Source: Denitrovibrio acetiphilus DSM 12809 (lineage in GTDB: Bacteria > Chrysiogenota > Deferribacteres > Deferribacterales > Geovibrionaceae). Taken from it: a DNA stretch of 64,000 nt. The stretch spans positions 1,488,001-1,552,000 of the forward strand of contig NC_013943.1 of NCBI RefSeq assembly GCF_000025725.1, written 5' to 3'. This document shows positions 26,766 through 36,920 of the stretch, piece by piece (within the stretch, counting starts at the first letter, position 1; every line of letters begins with the position of its first letter). The translations under genes were made by a program, and so were the position numbers. The notes under the pieces are model-generated. The model saw only the letters and a list, made by a program, of their open reading frames with translations. It ran no database searches and had not been told where the DNA came from.

Positions 26766-26782
26766 CTAGGGTGGAGTGAAAA

Positions 26783-28702
26783 ATGGATCAACAAACATTT
26801 GCGAATAAAATATGGTCAGTAGCTGACCTTCTGTTAGGCGATTTCAAACAAGCTGAATACGGACGAATTATTCTGCCGTTTATGGTGCTCAGAAGACTTG
26901 AATGTGTTCTTGAGCCCACTAGGGAATCTGTGCTGGAACAATATGAAGCAGTTAAAGATCAGGGACTTGACCTCGACTTGATTCTCCCAGGAATAGCTGG
27001 GTGTACATTCTATACTACCTCAAAATTTACTCTCTCTACTTTGGGAGCAACAAATACCAAGCAAAACCTCGAAGACTATATAAGTAAGTTCTCCTCAAAT
27101 GTCCGTCAGGTATTTGAACAGTTTTCATTCAGCAGCTGGATTGGTAAACTTGAAGAAGCAAATCTCTTGTATCTTGTATCAAACGAATTTAAAGATTTAG
27201 AGCTTCATCCGTCAGTTGTTTCCAACTATGAGATGGGCTTAGTTTTTGAACACCTGATTCGCAAGTTTGCTGAAGCGTCAAATGACACTGCCGGAGAGTT
27301 TTACACTCCAAGAGATGTTGTGCGTCTGGCTACAACACTTGTTTTCTCTACAGATCAGGAAGCATTAAGCGGTGAAGGCATTGTGCGTACAATTTATGAC
27401 TGTGCTGCCGGAACAGGAGGCTTTCTTTCGTCCGGTATTGAGCTCGTGGGAGAGTGGAACACTAACGCTACTATCATTCCCTATGCTCAGGAGCTTAACC
27501 CTGAGACTCATGCTATCTGTGTAGCCGACAAACTTATCCAAGGCTATGACACCCGCAATATAAAGTTTGGGAACACTCTTTCAAATGACCTTCTGTCGGG
27601 AGAAACTTTCAACTATTGTCTTGCGAATCCGCCTTTCGGTGTGGACTGGAAGAAGGTTCAGAAGCCTGTTAACGATGAGCACAGAGTAAAAGGCTATGCC
27701 GGAAGGTTCGGCCCAGGACTTCCGAGAGTAAGTGACGGCTCTATGCTGTTCCTGCTTCACCTGCTTTCCAAACGTAAGCCACCAGAGGAAGGCGGGACAC
27801 GAATAGGGATAGTCCTTTCTGGCTCCCCTTTGTTTAATGGCGGAGCAGGTTCTGGAGAGTCGGAGATCCGCAGGTGGATACTTGAGAATGACTGGCTTGA
27901 AGCTCTTGTTGCTCTGCCGACTGATATGTTCTACAACACAGGTATCAGCACATATATATGGGTACTTTCTACAAATAAAGAAGAGCATAGAAAGGGGCTG
28001 GTACAGTTAATTGACGCAAGTAAGATATCCACTCCTATGCGTAAAAATCTTGGCAGTAAGCGCAAATGGCTGAATGATGAACAGATCACTGAGACAGCGA
28101 GAATTCATGATGCTTTTGAAGAAAGTGATGTCAGCAAGATATTTGAGACTGAACAGTTTGGTTACAGACGCATTACAGTCGAAAGACCTCTCCAGCTTAA
28201 ATTCTCCGTAACACCTGAGAATATTGAGTCATGGGCAAACAGTAAGAACGCTGAATATGTTGATGAGTTATCCAAAGTTTCCGGTGAATATCTGGATATT
28301 GACAGCTTCCTTAAAGCTGCCGGAATAAAGAAGCCGAGTGCCGCATTAATCAAAAATATCTGCAAGTTTTTTGGGAAACATTACCCTGATGCAAAGGTGA
28401 TATGTGACGCAAAAGGCAACCCTTTACCTGATCCTGACCTGCGTGATTACGAAAACGTGCCACTGGGCGAAGATATTGATGAATATTTTGAAAGAGAAGT
28501 TATACCTCATGTGCCGGACGCATGGATAGATACCGCTAAAAAAGATCATAAAGATGGTTTAGTGGGCATTGTTGGGTACGAAATAAACTTTAACCGATAT
28601 TTCTATGAGTATGTACCGCCAAGATCGCTGGAAGATATAGATGCTGACCTTGAAGCTGTTGAAAACGCCATCGCAGAGCTCCTGAAAAAGGTGACAAGAT
28701 GA
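26783..28702 (+). CDS. hsdM: type I restriction-modification DNA methyltransferase subunit
   Basis: 639 residues. HsdM N-terminal helical domain (KIWSVADLLLGDFKQAEYGR), then the N6-adenine methyltransferase core: TPRDVVRL, SAM-binding DCAAGTGGFL (motif I) and catalytic ANPPFGVDW (motif IV). It methylates the target adenines and forms M2S with HsdS. GTGGAG precedes the ATG. The stop overlaps the rhuM start by 4 bp. First gene of the cargo operon. Confidence 0.96.
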   Translation: MDQQTFANKIWSVADLLLGDFKQAEYGRIILPFMVLRRLECVLEPTRESVLEQYEAVKDQGLDLDLILPGIAGCTFYTTSKFTLSTLGATNTKQNLEDYISKFSSNVRQVFEQFSFSSWIGKLEEANLLYLVSNEFKDLELHPSVVSNYEMGLVFEHLIRKFAEASNDTAGEFYTPRDVVRLATTLVFSTDQEALSGEGIVRTIYDCAAGTGGFLSSGIELVGEWNTNATIIPYAQELNPETHAICVADKLIQGYDTRNIKFGNTLSNDLLSGETFNYCLANPPFGVDWKKVQKPVNDEHRVKGYAGRFGPGLPRVSDGSMLFLLHLLSKRKPPEEGGTRIGIVLSGSPLFNGGAGSGESEIRRWILENDWLEALVALPTDMFYNTGISTYIWVLSTNKEEHRKGLVQLIDASKISTPMRKNLGSKRKWLNDEQITETARIHDAFEESDVSKIFETEQFGYRRITVERPLQLKFSVTPENIESWANSKNAEYVDELSKVSGEYLDIDSFLKAAGIKKPSAALIKNICKFFGKHYPDAKVICDAKGNPLPDPDLRDYENVPLGEDIDEYFEREVIPHVPDAWIDTAKKDHKDGLVGIVGYEINFNRYFYEYVPPRSLEDIDADLEAVENAIAELLKKVTR

Positions 28703-29715
28703 ACAGCAAAGGCGAAATAATCATTTACGAAACAGATGACGGGAAGCTTCAGCTTGATGTGCTGATGGAAGATGAGACACTTTGGCTTACTCAAAGTGAC
28801 ATGGCAAACCTCTTTCAGTGCTCAAAGGATAATATCTCTCTACACTTGAAAAACATCTATGAAGAAGGAGAGCTTGAACCACAAGCAACTACCGAGGATT
28901 TCTCGGTAGTTCGTCAGGAAGGTGACAGGCAAGTTAAAAGGACTGTAACTCATTACAACCTCGATGTGATTATATCTGTCGGATACCGTGTAAAGAGCAT
29001 GATAGCCACACGTTTCCGCATATGGGCAACCAAGCAGCTTAAAGAATATATCGTCAAAGGCTTTGTGATGAATGACGAGAGGCTTAAGAATCCCGGAGGA
29101 TGGGATTACTTTGATGAGCTCCTTGAGCGCATCCGTGAGATACGGGCCTCAGAAAAAAGGTTTTATCAGAAGGTTCGTGACCTCTTTGCACTCAGTATTG
29201 ATTATAAAGACAGCCAGCAAGCGAGCCAGACTTTCTTTGCAGAAGTGCAGAATAAGCTTCTTTATGCTGTTACAGGCTATACGGCAGCGGAGTTAATCGT
29301 TAAACGCTCTGACTCAAACATGCCGAATATGAACCTTACATCATGGGAAGGCAGCCGAGTCCGCAAGAGTGACGTGATAACAGCTAAAAACTACCTTACA
29401 TCCGATGAAATAGACTCTCTTAACAGGCTTGTGGTGATATTTCTGGAGCAGGCAGAACTGAGAGTAAAAGACAGAAAACAGCTTACCCTTGATTACTGGC
29501 GGAGCAACGTGGACAGGATGCTTGAATTTAATGAGAAGCCTATTTTACAGGGTGCGGGTTCTATCAGCAAAGAGCAGATGAAACGTATAGCTCATGAGCG
29601 TTTTGAGGATTTTGATAAGAAGCGGAAAATAGCTGAAGCTCAGGAAGAAGATGCAAAAGACCTTCAGGAGCTTGAAACCCTCCAGAAAGGCTTAGAGCAG
29701 GGAAAAAAGAAATGA
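28699..29715 (+). CDS. rhuM: RhuM-family protein inside the hsd operon
   Basis: 338 residues. The RhuM family signature is clear: WLTQSDMANLFQCSKDNISLHLKNIYEEGEL, followed by YNLDVIISVGYRVKS and RFRIWATKQLKEYIVKGFVMNDERLKNPGG. The N-terminal part looks like a KilA/Bro-type DNA-binding fold; the C-terminal half is helical and charged. Biochemical role unknown. It overlaps both neighbours by 4 bp, so it is made with the RM subunits and probably modulates them or acts as an extra defence factor. Confidence 0.9.
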   Translation: MNSKGEIIIYETDDGKLQLDVLMEDETLWLTQSDMANLFQCSKDNISLHLKNIYEEGELEPQATTEDFSVVRQEGDRQVKRTVTHYNLDVIISVGYRVKSMIATRFRIWATKQLKEYIVKGFVMNDERLKNPGGWDYFDELLERIREIRASEKRFYQKVRDLFALSIDYKDSQQASQTFFAEVQNKLLYAVTGYTAAELIVKRSDSNMPNMNLTSWEGSRVRKSDVITAKNYLTSDEIDSLNRLVVIFLEQAELRVKDRKQLTLDYWRSNVDRMLEFNEKPILQGAGSISKEQMKRIAHERFEDFDKKRKIAEAQEEDAKDLQELETLQKGLEQGKKK

Positions 29716-31037
29716 GCTATAAAGCATATCCGTCATATAAAGACAGTGGTATTGAGTGGCTTGGAGAAATTCCTGAGCATTGGGCAATAGAAAGGTTTAA
29801 GTTTCAGCTGAGAGCTGGTTTTGAGGGTTTAAAAATTGGTCCTTTTGGCAGTCAAATAAAAGCAGAATTGCTTAGTGATGAAGGAATAAAAGTATATGGA
29901 CAAGAAAATATAATTAAAAACAACTTTGACCTTGGTCATCGTTTCGTATCTGAAGAATTATTTTGTGAGTTAGAAGTATATGAAACTCTACCTGGTGATA
30001 TTTTAGTGACTATGATGGGGACTGCTGGCAGATGTCAGGTCACTCCAGAAAAGATCAATCAAGGGATTATAGATTCTCACCTTATTAGGCTTCGTGTTAA
30101 CAAGTGTTTGTTAAGCCGGTTTTGTAAGTATCTTATAAATGACTCTGCATATATTGAACATCAGATAAGGTTAATGGGCAAGGGCTCTATAATGCATGGG
30201 TTGAATTCGACGATCATTAAGAATCTTATTTTTATACTTCCCCCATTGAAAGAGCAAAGTATTATTTTGAAATATCTAGATAAAAAAACTGCTCAGATAG
30301 ATGAACTGATTGATAAAAAGAAGAAACTGATAGAAAAGCTAGATGAAAAGCGTACTGCTCTCATTACTCATGCTGTCACAAAAGGCATGAACCCAGATGT
30401 GAAGATGAAAGACTCAGGCGTTGAGTGGCTGGGAGAAGTACCTGAACATTGGGACATAGTGAAAGCAAAATATCTATTCACAATAGAAAAGCGTATTGCT
30501 GGGTTTTTAGGTCACGATGTCCTGTCTATCACGCAAACAGGTATAAAAGTTAAGGATATTGAATCCGGAGAAGGACAGCTTTCTATGGACTACACAAAGT
30601 ACCAAATAGTTAAAGTTGGCGACTTTGCTATGAACCATATGGACTTACTTACAGGATATGTTGATATATCGCAATTTGATGGAGTAACGAGTCCTGATTA
30701 CAGAGTATTCAGATTGTCAGCTCAAAACTGTAATCCACAATACTATCTTTACCATATGCAAAGAGGATATAAGGAAAAAATCTTCTTTAATTATGGGCAT
30801 GGAAGTGCACAGTTGGGACGCTGGCGTTTACCTACAGATGAGTTTAAGGAATTGTCCTTCCCTGTTCCTCCATATGAAGAGCAACAAGCCATTGCTGAAT
30901 ACATAAGCAGTGAGACAATCCTAATAGACTCTCTAATTTCCAAAACTGAAGAAAGCATAAGCCTGCTGAAAGAAAAACGATCCGCACTGATAACCGCTGC
31001 GGTTACCGGTAAAATAGATGTCAGGGAGGAAGCCTAA
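29712..31037 (+). CDS. hsdS: type I restriction-modification specificity subunit
   Basis: 441 residues with the two-fold design of HsdS: two target recognition domains, each introduced by a near-identical box (SGIEWLGEIPEHW near residue 12 and SGVEWLGEVPEHW near 235) and each followed by a helical spacer (KTAQIDELIDKKKKLIEKLD; EESISLLKEKRSALITAAVTG). It recognises a bipartite DNA target. The recognition domains differ from each other; the target cannot be read from sequence. One base overlaps hsdR. Confidence 0.95.
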   Translation: MSYKAYPSYKDSGIEWLGEIPEHWAIERFKFQLRAGFEGLKIGPFGSQIKAELLSDEGIKVYGQENIIKNNFDLGHRFVSEELFCELEVYETLPGDILVTMMGTAGRCQVTPEKINQGIIDSHLIRLRVNKCLLSRFCKYLINDSAYIEHQIRLMGKGSIMHGLNSTIIKNLIFILPPLKEQSIILKYLDKKTAQIDELIDKKKKLIEKLDEKRTALITHAVTKGMNPDVKMKDSGVEWLGEVPEHWDIVKAKYLFTIEKRIAGFLGHDVLSITQTGIKVKDIESGEGQLSMDYTKYQIVKVGDFAMNHMDLLTGYVDISQFDGVTSPDYRVFRLSAQNCNPQYYLYHMQRGYKEKIFFNYGHGSAQLGRWRLPTDEFKELSFPVPPYEEQQAIAEYISSETILIDSLISKTEESISLLKEKRSALITAAVTGKIDVREEA

Positions 31038-34000
31038 TGTCTACCGCTCACAGAGAAATACACTTTGAAGACTACATAGTAGACCAACTGACCTCATCTG
31101 GCTGGGAAGTTGGCAAGCATACAGAATATGATCGTGGCAGGGCTCTATATTACCCTGATGTCCTTGCATGGATACAGGATAGCCAGCCTGAAACATGGGA
31201 AAAGCTTATCCGGATTCACGGCAGTGATACTGAACCTGCTGTGCTTGACAGGCTCGTGAAGTCTCTGGAGTCTAAAACAGGTGGGACAATAAATGTCCTT
31301 AGAAGAGGTTTTGGAATGGCAGGAGGCGGCACTATCCAGATGAGCCAGACCATGCCGGAAGACGACAGAAACGAAACTTCAGTAAAACGATATAATCAGA
31401 ACCGCCTCCGCATTGTGAGACAGGTCAGATATTCCCTTGATAACGAAAACGCTATAGATCTTGTGGCTTTTATAAACGGTATCCCTGTGGCTACTTTTGA
31501 GCTTAAGACTGATTTTACCCAGTCTGTTGAGGCTGCAAAGGCACAGTACAAACAGGACAGGAAGCCAAAAAGCTCTTCATCAGGCAGACTGGAACCGCTT
31601 CTTGCCTTCAAAAGAGGAGCTATCGTTCACTTCGCAATGTCAGACTCTGAGGTATATATGGCGACCAAGCTTGACGGTGAGGCGACATATTTCCTGCCGT
31701 TTAATCAGGGGAATGACGGAGCTGCAGGTAATCCGCCATCTGCCGAGAATAGCTACCCTGTCAGCTACATGTGGGAAAGGATATTACAGAAAGACAACTG
31801 GCTTAGAATATTTCATAGATTTGTATTGATAGAGAAAAAGGAGTATGAGACCGCTTCCGGAGAGATACGCTTCAAAGAGACAATGATATTTCCACGCTAT
31901 CATCAGTGGGAATCTGTAACTAAAGTTATAGACGCAGTAAAGGTGGAAGAAGCCGGTCATCAGTATCTTATTCAGCATAGTGCCGGTTCGGGCAAGACAA
32001 ATACTATCTCGTGGATATCCCACGAGCTTATAAGACTCAGGTATGCAAGCGGAGCATCATACTTCAACTCTGTTATCGTTGTTACTGACAGAACGGTTCT
32101 CGATGCCCAACTACAGGAAGCCATCAGCCAGATTGAACACCAATACGGTGTTGTTCATGCTGTGGACAGAGAGGCATCAAGCCTTTCCAAAAGCCAACAG
32201 CTAGCAAATGCACTTATGACTGGCACACCTATCATTGTGGTAACAATACAAACTTTCCCATATGCTATGGAAGCAATTTTGACAGAGCAGAGCCTTCAGG
32301 ATAAAAGATTCGCTGTCATTATGGATGAAGCCCATAACTCCCAGACAGGAAGCACAGCTCAGAAGCTGAGACAGGTACTGGCTCTGAATTCAAAGGCTGA
32401 TATGGCTTCTATGACATCTGATGAGATACTTGAGATGATTCAGAAAGTGCGTGGTATGCCTAAGAATGTAAGCCACTTCGCTTTCACCGCAACTCCGAAA
32501 CATTCCACGCTCTCATTATTCGGCAGACCTATGGATCCATCCAAGCCGCTTTCAAAAGATAATCCTCCGGTCCCATTCCATACATATACTATGCAGCAGG
32601 CCATTGAGGAAGGATTTATACTCGATGTTCTGCAGAACTATACCCATTACGACACAGCATTCCGGATTGGCGAGAAATTCGTAAAGGATGAGACAAGAGT
32701 TGATGCTAAATATGCCAAGAGAGCTTTGGCAAGATGGGTGTCCCTGCACCCGACAAATGTATCTCAGAAGGTGGAGTTTATTGTTGAGCACTTTTATAGC
32801 AGTGTAGCTATGCTCCTGAACGGTCAGGCGAAGGCGATGGTTGTGACCAGCTCAAGGGCGGCAGCAGTGAAATATAAGCTAGCTTTTGATAAGTATGTTG
32901 AAAAAAAGGGGTATGTCGGCATACGCTCTCTAGTGGCCTTTTCCGGCCAGATACTTGGGAAAGATATCAATGATGACTTTAACCACTTTCCTGACGACCA
33001 ATCATTTACTGAAGATAATATGAATCCTGATACCAGGGGGCGTGATCTTCGTAAGGTTTTTGATACTCGTGAATATCAGGTAATGCTTGTTGCAAATAAG
33101 TTTCAAACTGGTTTCGACCAGCCGAAGCTTGTTGCAATGTATCTGGATAAAAAGATATCCGGTGTGGAGGCAGTACAGACTCTTTCACGCCTGAACAGAA
33201 CCTATGCGGGTAAAGACAAGACATATGTTATAGATTTTGCCAACAAGCCGGATGAGATAGTTGAGGCCTTTAAGACATATTACAAAAGTGCAGATGTGGC
33301 AAATGTGCAGGATCCTAATATCGTATATGATATGAAGGAGCGTCTTGACGGTATGCAGATGTTTGAAGCTGAAGAGGTTCGCCAGTTCGGTATTGCTATA
33401 ACCTCAGCTAAAGTAACACATGAGAAGCTTTATTCACTTACACAACCGGCAACAGACCGTTTTAACGGGCGCATGAAGATGCTGAACAACGCAATTGAAG
33501 TTTCTGAAAAAGAATTTCTGCTGGCTAAGAGCAAGCAAGATGAGGCAGGAACAAAGAAAGCGGATGCCAGAAGGTCTGAGTATACAAAAGCCCGTGACGA
33601 GCTCTTAATCTTCAGTGAGGGCTTAACCAAGTTTGTAAATATCTATGAGTATGTAGCTCAGTTGGTGGAGTTCGGAGATGCTTCTATAGAGTCTTTTGCT
33701 TCATACGCAAAATTGTTGAGCAAGAGACTCAAAGGTATAGCTCCAGAGCAGGTTGACCTGAACGGTCTACAGCTTACCCATTTCAAAATGACAGACACGG
33801 GCTCAGTTGATACACGACTTGATGCCGCAGACAAACCTCTGCTTGAACCCGCAAAAGGTACTGGTGGGCGTGATCCGAGAGACAGGGAAAGAGCATACCT
33901 TCAGGAGCTGATCAAAATGCTCAATGATGTATTCGGTAAGGATATCACCGATAAAGACAAGGTGGCCTTTGCGGTTCATGTCAGCGAGAAACTCAGAGAC

Positions 34001-34237
34001 AATAAGAAAGTCATGGCTCAGGTTAAAAACAACAGCAGAGAACAGGCTATGAAAGCTGATCTGCCAGCCGAAGCCACAAAAGCTATTGTGGGAGCTCTTG
34101 GCTCTCATCAGGCGATGGCAAAACGTCTTCTGAGTGATGAATTTACACGCAACACCTTCTTATCTGTTGTCTACGAACTTTTAAAGAGTGATGCTGTTGC
34201 CGGACTGATAACAGAAGCAAGGGATGAAGACCAATGA
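31037..34237 (+). CDS. hsdR: type I restriction enzyme translocase/nuclease subunit
   Basis: 1,066 residues. The N-terminal nuclease domain has DLVAFINGIPVATFELKT (the D...ExK site); the motor has Walker A HSAGSGKTN, the DEAH box MDEAHNSQ, FAFTATPKH (motif III) and the late helicase motif QTLSRLNRTY. The C-terminal helical region binds the MTase. Intact length, so the nuclease looks functional. Its TGA overlaps the ATG of the transposase (ATGA). Confidence 0.95.
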   Translation: MSTAHREIHFEDYIVDQLTSSGWEVGKHTEYDRGRALYYPDVLAWIQDSQPETWEKLIRIHGSDTEPAVLDRLVKSLESKTGGTINVLRRGFGMAGGGTIQMSQTMPEDDRNETSVKRYNQNRLRIVRQVRYSLDNENAIDLVAFINGIPVATFELKTDFTQSVEAAKAQYKQDRKPKSSSSGRLEPLLAFKRGAIVHFAMSDSEVYMATKLDGEATYFLPFNQGNDGAAGNPPSAENSYPVSYMWERILQKDNWLRIFHRFVLIEKKEYETASGEIRFKETMIFPRYHQWESVTKVIDAVKVEEAGHQYLIQHSAGSGKTNTISWISHELIRLRYASGASYFNSVIVVTDRTVLDAQLQEAISQIEHQYGVVHAVDREASSLSKSQQLANALMTGTPIIVVTIQTFPYAMEAILTEQSLQDKRFAVIMDEAHNSQTGSTAQKLRQVLALNSKADMASMTSDEILEMIQKVRGMPKNVSHFAFTATPKHSTLSLFGRPMDPSKPLSKDNPPVPFHTYTMQQAIEEGFILDVLQNYTHYDTAFRIGEKFVKDETRVDAKYAKRALARWVSLHPTNVSQKVEFIVEHFYSSVAMLLNGQAKAMVVTSSRAAAVKYKLAFDKYVEKKGYVGIRSLVAFSGQILGKDINDDFNHFPDDQSFTEDNMNPDTRGRDLRKVFDTREYQVMLVANKFQTGFDQPKLVAMYLDKKISGVEAVQTLSRLNRTYAGKDKTYVIDFANKPDEIVEAFKTYYKSADVANVQDPNIVYDMKERLDGMQMFEAEEVRQFGIAITSAKVTHEKLYSLTQPATDRFNGRMKMLNNAIEVSEKEFLLAKSKQDEAGTKKADARRSEYTKARDELLIFSEGLTKFVNIYEYVAQLVEFGDASIESFASYAKLLSKRLKGIAPEQVDLNGLQLTHFKMTDTGSVDTRLDAADKPLLEPAKGTGGRDPRDRERAYLQELIKMLNDVFGKDITDKDKVAFAVHVSEKLRDNKKVMAQVKNNSREQAMKADLPAEATKAIVGALGSHQAMAKRLLSDEFTRNTFLSVVYELLKSDAVAGLITEARDEDQ

Positions 34238-35544
34238 TTGATTTACTACAGTTAAAAGGTGTTAACCCCATAGGGCAGCGGATAGAAGATGATATTCTCC
34301 TTATACTTGCGGAGTCTAATGTTTCGGAGCCGGAGTCCTGTTCCGGATGCGGTTCAAAACCTGTATATAAACACGGTAAACGTACACATGTTTATGCTGA
34401 CACCCCTATGCATGGGATGCCTGTAAAAGTAGAGATAGAACGGCAGAGATACCGCTGTCAATCATGCGGAACCGTTATTGTACCCAATATACCATCTCTT
34501 GATGAAAAGCGAGTTGTAACAAAGCGGTTAATAGAATTCGTTCAGGCAAGGTGCTTTAACAACACCTTTACATTACTAGCAAACGAAACCGGACTTGCAG
34601 TGAATACCATTAAAGCAATCGCCTTAGATTATACAGAAGATCTGGAAACTTCTGTATACAGGGAAACCCCAAGGCTGCTTGGTCTTGATGAAGTAATGAT
34701 TTCGGGCGGTTACAGAGCTGTAATGGTTAACCTTGAGATGAATACTCTTTTCGATATCCATGACAACAGGAAGCTGGCAAGTATGCGTCAGTATTTTGAG
34801 AAGCTGAAGGATAAAGACAATATTGAATGGGTTTGTGCGGATATGTGGGAACCATACAAGGTTCTCATTTCAGAGCAGATTCCACAAGCAAAGCTTGTAA
34901 TTGACAGATTTCATGTTGTAAGAATGGCTTCAAACGCTATGGAGCAAATCAGAAAAAAGCTTCAGAGCGAACTATCTCATTCAGAGCGGCTTAAGGTCAA
35001 AAAGAACATTCGCTGGTCACTGCTTAAAGGCAGTAAAAGCAAATCGGAATATGACCATGAGGTTGTTGAATATATCAGAGAAAATTATCCGGAACTGGCT
35101 TTAGCTTATGATCTGAAGGAAACTTTTTTCAATATATATGAGTTCCCAGACAGAGCTTCCGGAGAGGCGGCATATAAAGAATGGAAAGATGCTATACCGC
35201 TGAAATTCAGCCCAGAGTTTAATACTGTCATCAAAATAGTGGATAGCCACTATGAGGACATTTTTAACTATTTTGACTGCCCTATTACGAATGGCTACAC
35301 AGAAGCCATGAACGGAGTTATGAAGGCGGCAAACCGCATGGGCAGAGGTTACAGTTATGAGGTTATTCGGGCGAAGCTGTTATTCTCTAAAATAGCCAGA
35401 CAGTCAGGTAGTGTGATTGTTCAGCCATACAGCGACAGACCATCACATCTTAAAGAAGCATCTCCAAAAGAAAAATCTTTCAGGGACTATGGTGCGTCTA
35501 TCCTAACTCTGGATACGATGTCAGAACGTGGGGAATTGGATTGA
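34234..35544 (+). CDS. ISL3-family transposase, translationally coupled to hsdR
   Basis: 436 residues. N-terminal zinc finger (CSGCGSKPVYKHGKR, then RYRCQSCG), then the ISL3 DDE domain: LLGLDEVMISGGYR, VCADMWEPYK, and NGYTEAMNGVMKAANRMGRGYSYEVIRAK with the catalytic Glu. Its start codon overlaps the hsdR stop, and there is no inverted repeat close on either side, so it is not a separate IS that landed here; the 26-bp repeats at 26,650 and 36,946 are the only ends found for it. Confidence 0.92.
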   Translation: MIDLLQLKGVNPIGQRIEDDILLILAESNVSEPESCSGCGSKPVYKHGKRTHVYADTPMHGMPVKVEIERQRYRCQSCGTVIVPNIPSLDEKRVVTKRLIEFVQARCFNNTFTLLANETGLAVNTIKAIALDYTEDLETSVYRETPRLLGLDEVMISGGYRAVMVNLEMNTLFDIHDNRKLASMRQYFEKLKDKDNIEWVCADMWEPYKVLISEQIPQAKLVIDRFHVVRMASNAMEQIRKKLQSELSHSERLKVKKNIRWSLLKGSKSKSEYDHEVVEYIRENYPELALAYDLKETFFNIYEFPDRASGEAAYKEWKDAIPLKFSPEFNTVIKIVDSHYEDIFNYFDCPITNGYTEAMNGVMKAANRMGRGYSYEVIRAKLLFSKIARQSGSVIVQPYSDRPSHLKEASPKEKSFRDYGASILTLDTMSERGELD

Positions 35545-35571
35545 GTATAAAATACCTTATTGGAGTAAATT

Positions 35572-36807
35572 ATGATGAACAGGTATAGTATTCAAATATT
35601 TGCGGAAGTAGAGTTGCGAGATTATCTTGAACAAAAAAAAGCATCGATAGTTGATTCCATCGAAAAAGAAAGTGATGACTATCTGCTAAATGTCAATGAA
35701 GTCGATTATATTAAGTATAAAACGGAAGAAGCGAAGATCGAACCTTTAAAAATTCATGTTGATCAAATTTACGCTTCATCATCTGAACAAATGATTCCAG
35801 CAGAATATTTCCCTAATACTTTTTTCGTTCGACAGGGCGAAAAATATAAAAAAGATGTTATCAGATTCCATATGCCTTTCAGTGGTAATAGCTATTTGCT
35901 AAAATGCAAACCAAGTACGAGAATACTGTGGTCAACAGGTATTGAGATCAGTGGACAAGAGTTTACTTTTGAAATAATCAACTTTAGTAATGATGTTGCT
36001 AAAATTACAATTGATAAAGACTCAAAGATCCGTGATATTATGAAGCAACTTGTAAATGTTACAAAAGACATTGATCAATATAACTCAGGTATCGAAACTC
36101 AAGTCAAAAATGCATTTGACTCCCGTAAAAAGAAAATCCTCAGTAAAAATAATATTCTAGCATCGCTTGGTGTGCCAATAAAAAAAGCTACAAATGTACC
36201 ACAAACCTTTGCAGTACCCACACAGGGAATACGAAAGAAAATCCCTATCAGCAGACCTCAAGTTCACGAGGCCGGCTATACTCCTGAACCAAGCCTTGAT
36301 TTAACCACTTACAATTCGATTCTCAAACTGATTCATGATGTCGGTAAGGAATTTGAAAGATTGCCCAGTCTATATTGCGACAAGGAAGAAGAGCATTTAA
36401 GAGATCATTTTTTAATGATGCTTGAGCCTAATTTTGAAGGGTCGGCTACAGGTGAGACTTTTAACAAGAAAGGCAAAACGGATATCTTATTAAGACATGA
36501 TGGAAAAAATGTTTTTATTGCTGAATGTAAATTCTGGAAAGGCTCAAAAGCGTTTCTGGACACAATATCACAACTCTTAGGGTATCTAAGCTGGAGAGAT
36601 TCAAAAGCAGCAGTGATTATGTTTGTACAGAACAAAGACTTTACATCTGTTTTAAACTCGGTAAAAGTTGCCGTTACCGAACATCCTAATTTTATTGAAT
36701 TAAAAGTGATGAAAGACGAAACATGGCTTAACTGCACCGTTCATTTAAATGGCGATAGAAACCGATTAGTTTATTTAGCAGTGATGTTATATCATCTCCC
36801 TAAATAA
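35572..36807 (+). CDS. putative PD-(D/E)xK nuclease, cargo of the RM transposon
   Basis: 411 residues. The C-terminal ~130 residues contain TDILLRHDGKNVFIAECKFW, a D...ExK nuclease core as in restriction-endonuclease-fold proteins, followed by a helix-strand pair with QLLGYLSWRDSKAAVIMFV. The N-terminal ~270 residues are mixed alpha/beta and unrecognised. GGAG lies before the ATG. A second, accessory defence nuclease is the simplest reading, though no partner is apparent. Last gene before the right end. Confidence 0.65.
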   Translation: MMNRYSIQIFAEVELRDYLEQKKASIVDSIEKESDDYLLNVNEVDYIKYKTEEAKIEPLKIHVDQIYASSSEQMIPAEYFPNTFFVRQGEKYKKDVIRFHMPFSGNSYLLKCKPSTRILWSTGIEISGQEFTFEIINFSNDVAKITIDKDSKIRDIMKQLVNVTKDIDQYNSGIETQVKNAFDSRKKKILSKNNILASLGVPIKKATNVPQTFAVPTQGIRKKIPISRPQVHEAGYTPEPSLDLTTYNSILKLIHDVGKEFERLPSLYCDKEEEHLRDHFLMMLEPNFEGSATGETFNKKGKTDILLRHDGKNVFIAECKFWKGSKAFLDTISQLLGYLSWRDSKAAVIMFVQNKDFTSVLNSVKVAVTEHPNFIELKVMKDETWLNCTVHLNGDRNRLVYLAVMLYHLPK

Positions 36808-36819
36808 ATGACGGCTATA

Positions 36820-36880
36820 GATTTCAACCTCATCTACTGTTTTGGGAAAAGACTGATAATGATTGAATTCAACCTAAAGA
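36820..36880 (-). repeat. subterminal repeats at the right end of the RM transposon
   Basis: Two partial copies of the terminal repeat core on the minus strand: TCTTTAGGTTGAATTC (36880-36865) and AGATGAGGTTGAAATC (36835-36820). With the terminal copy they form three like-oriented sites, suggesting transposase binding sites. The stretch 36,808-36,920 holds no gene. Confidence 0.55.
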
Positions 36881-36920
36881 ATAAATGTAACTGTTTGCAT
36901 TAAGGTTAGTGTTTTATATA

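Noticed and set aside
34234-35544. ISL3-family transposase as an independent IS inserted behind hsdR
   Set aside because: Its start codon overlaps the hsdR stop and there is no inverted repeat or target duplication near its ends; an inserted IS would separate the genes.
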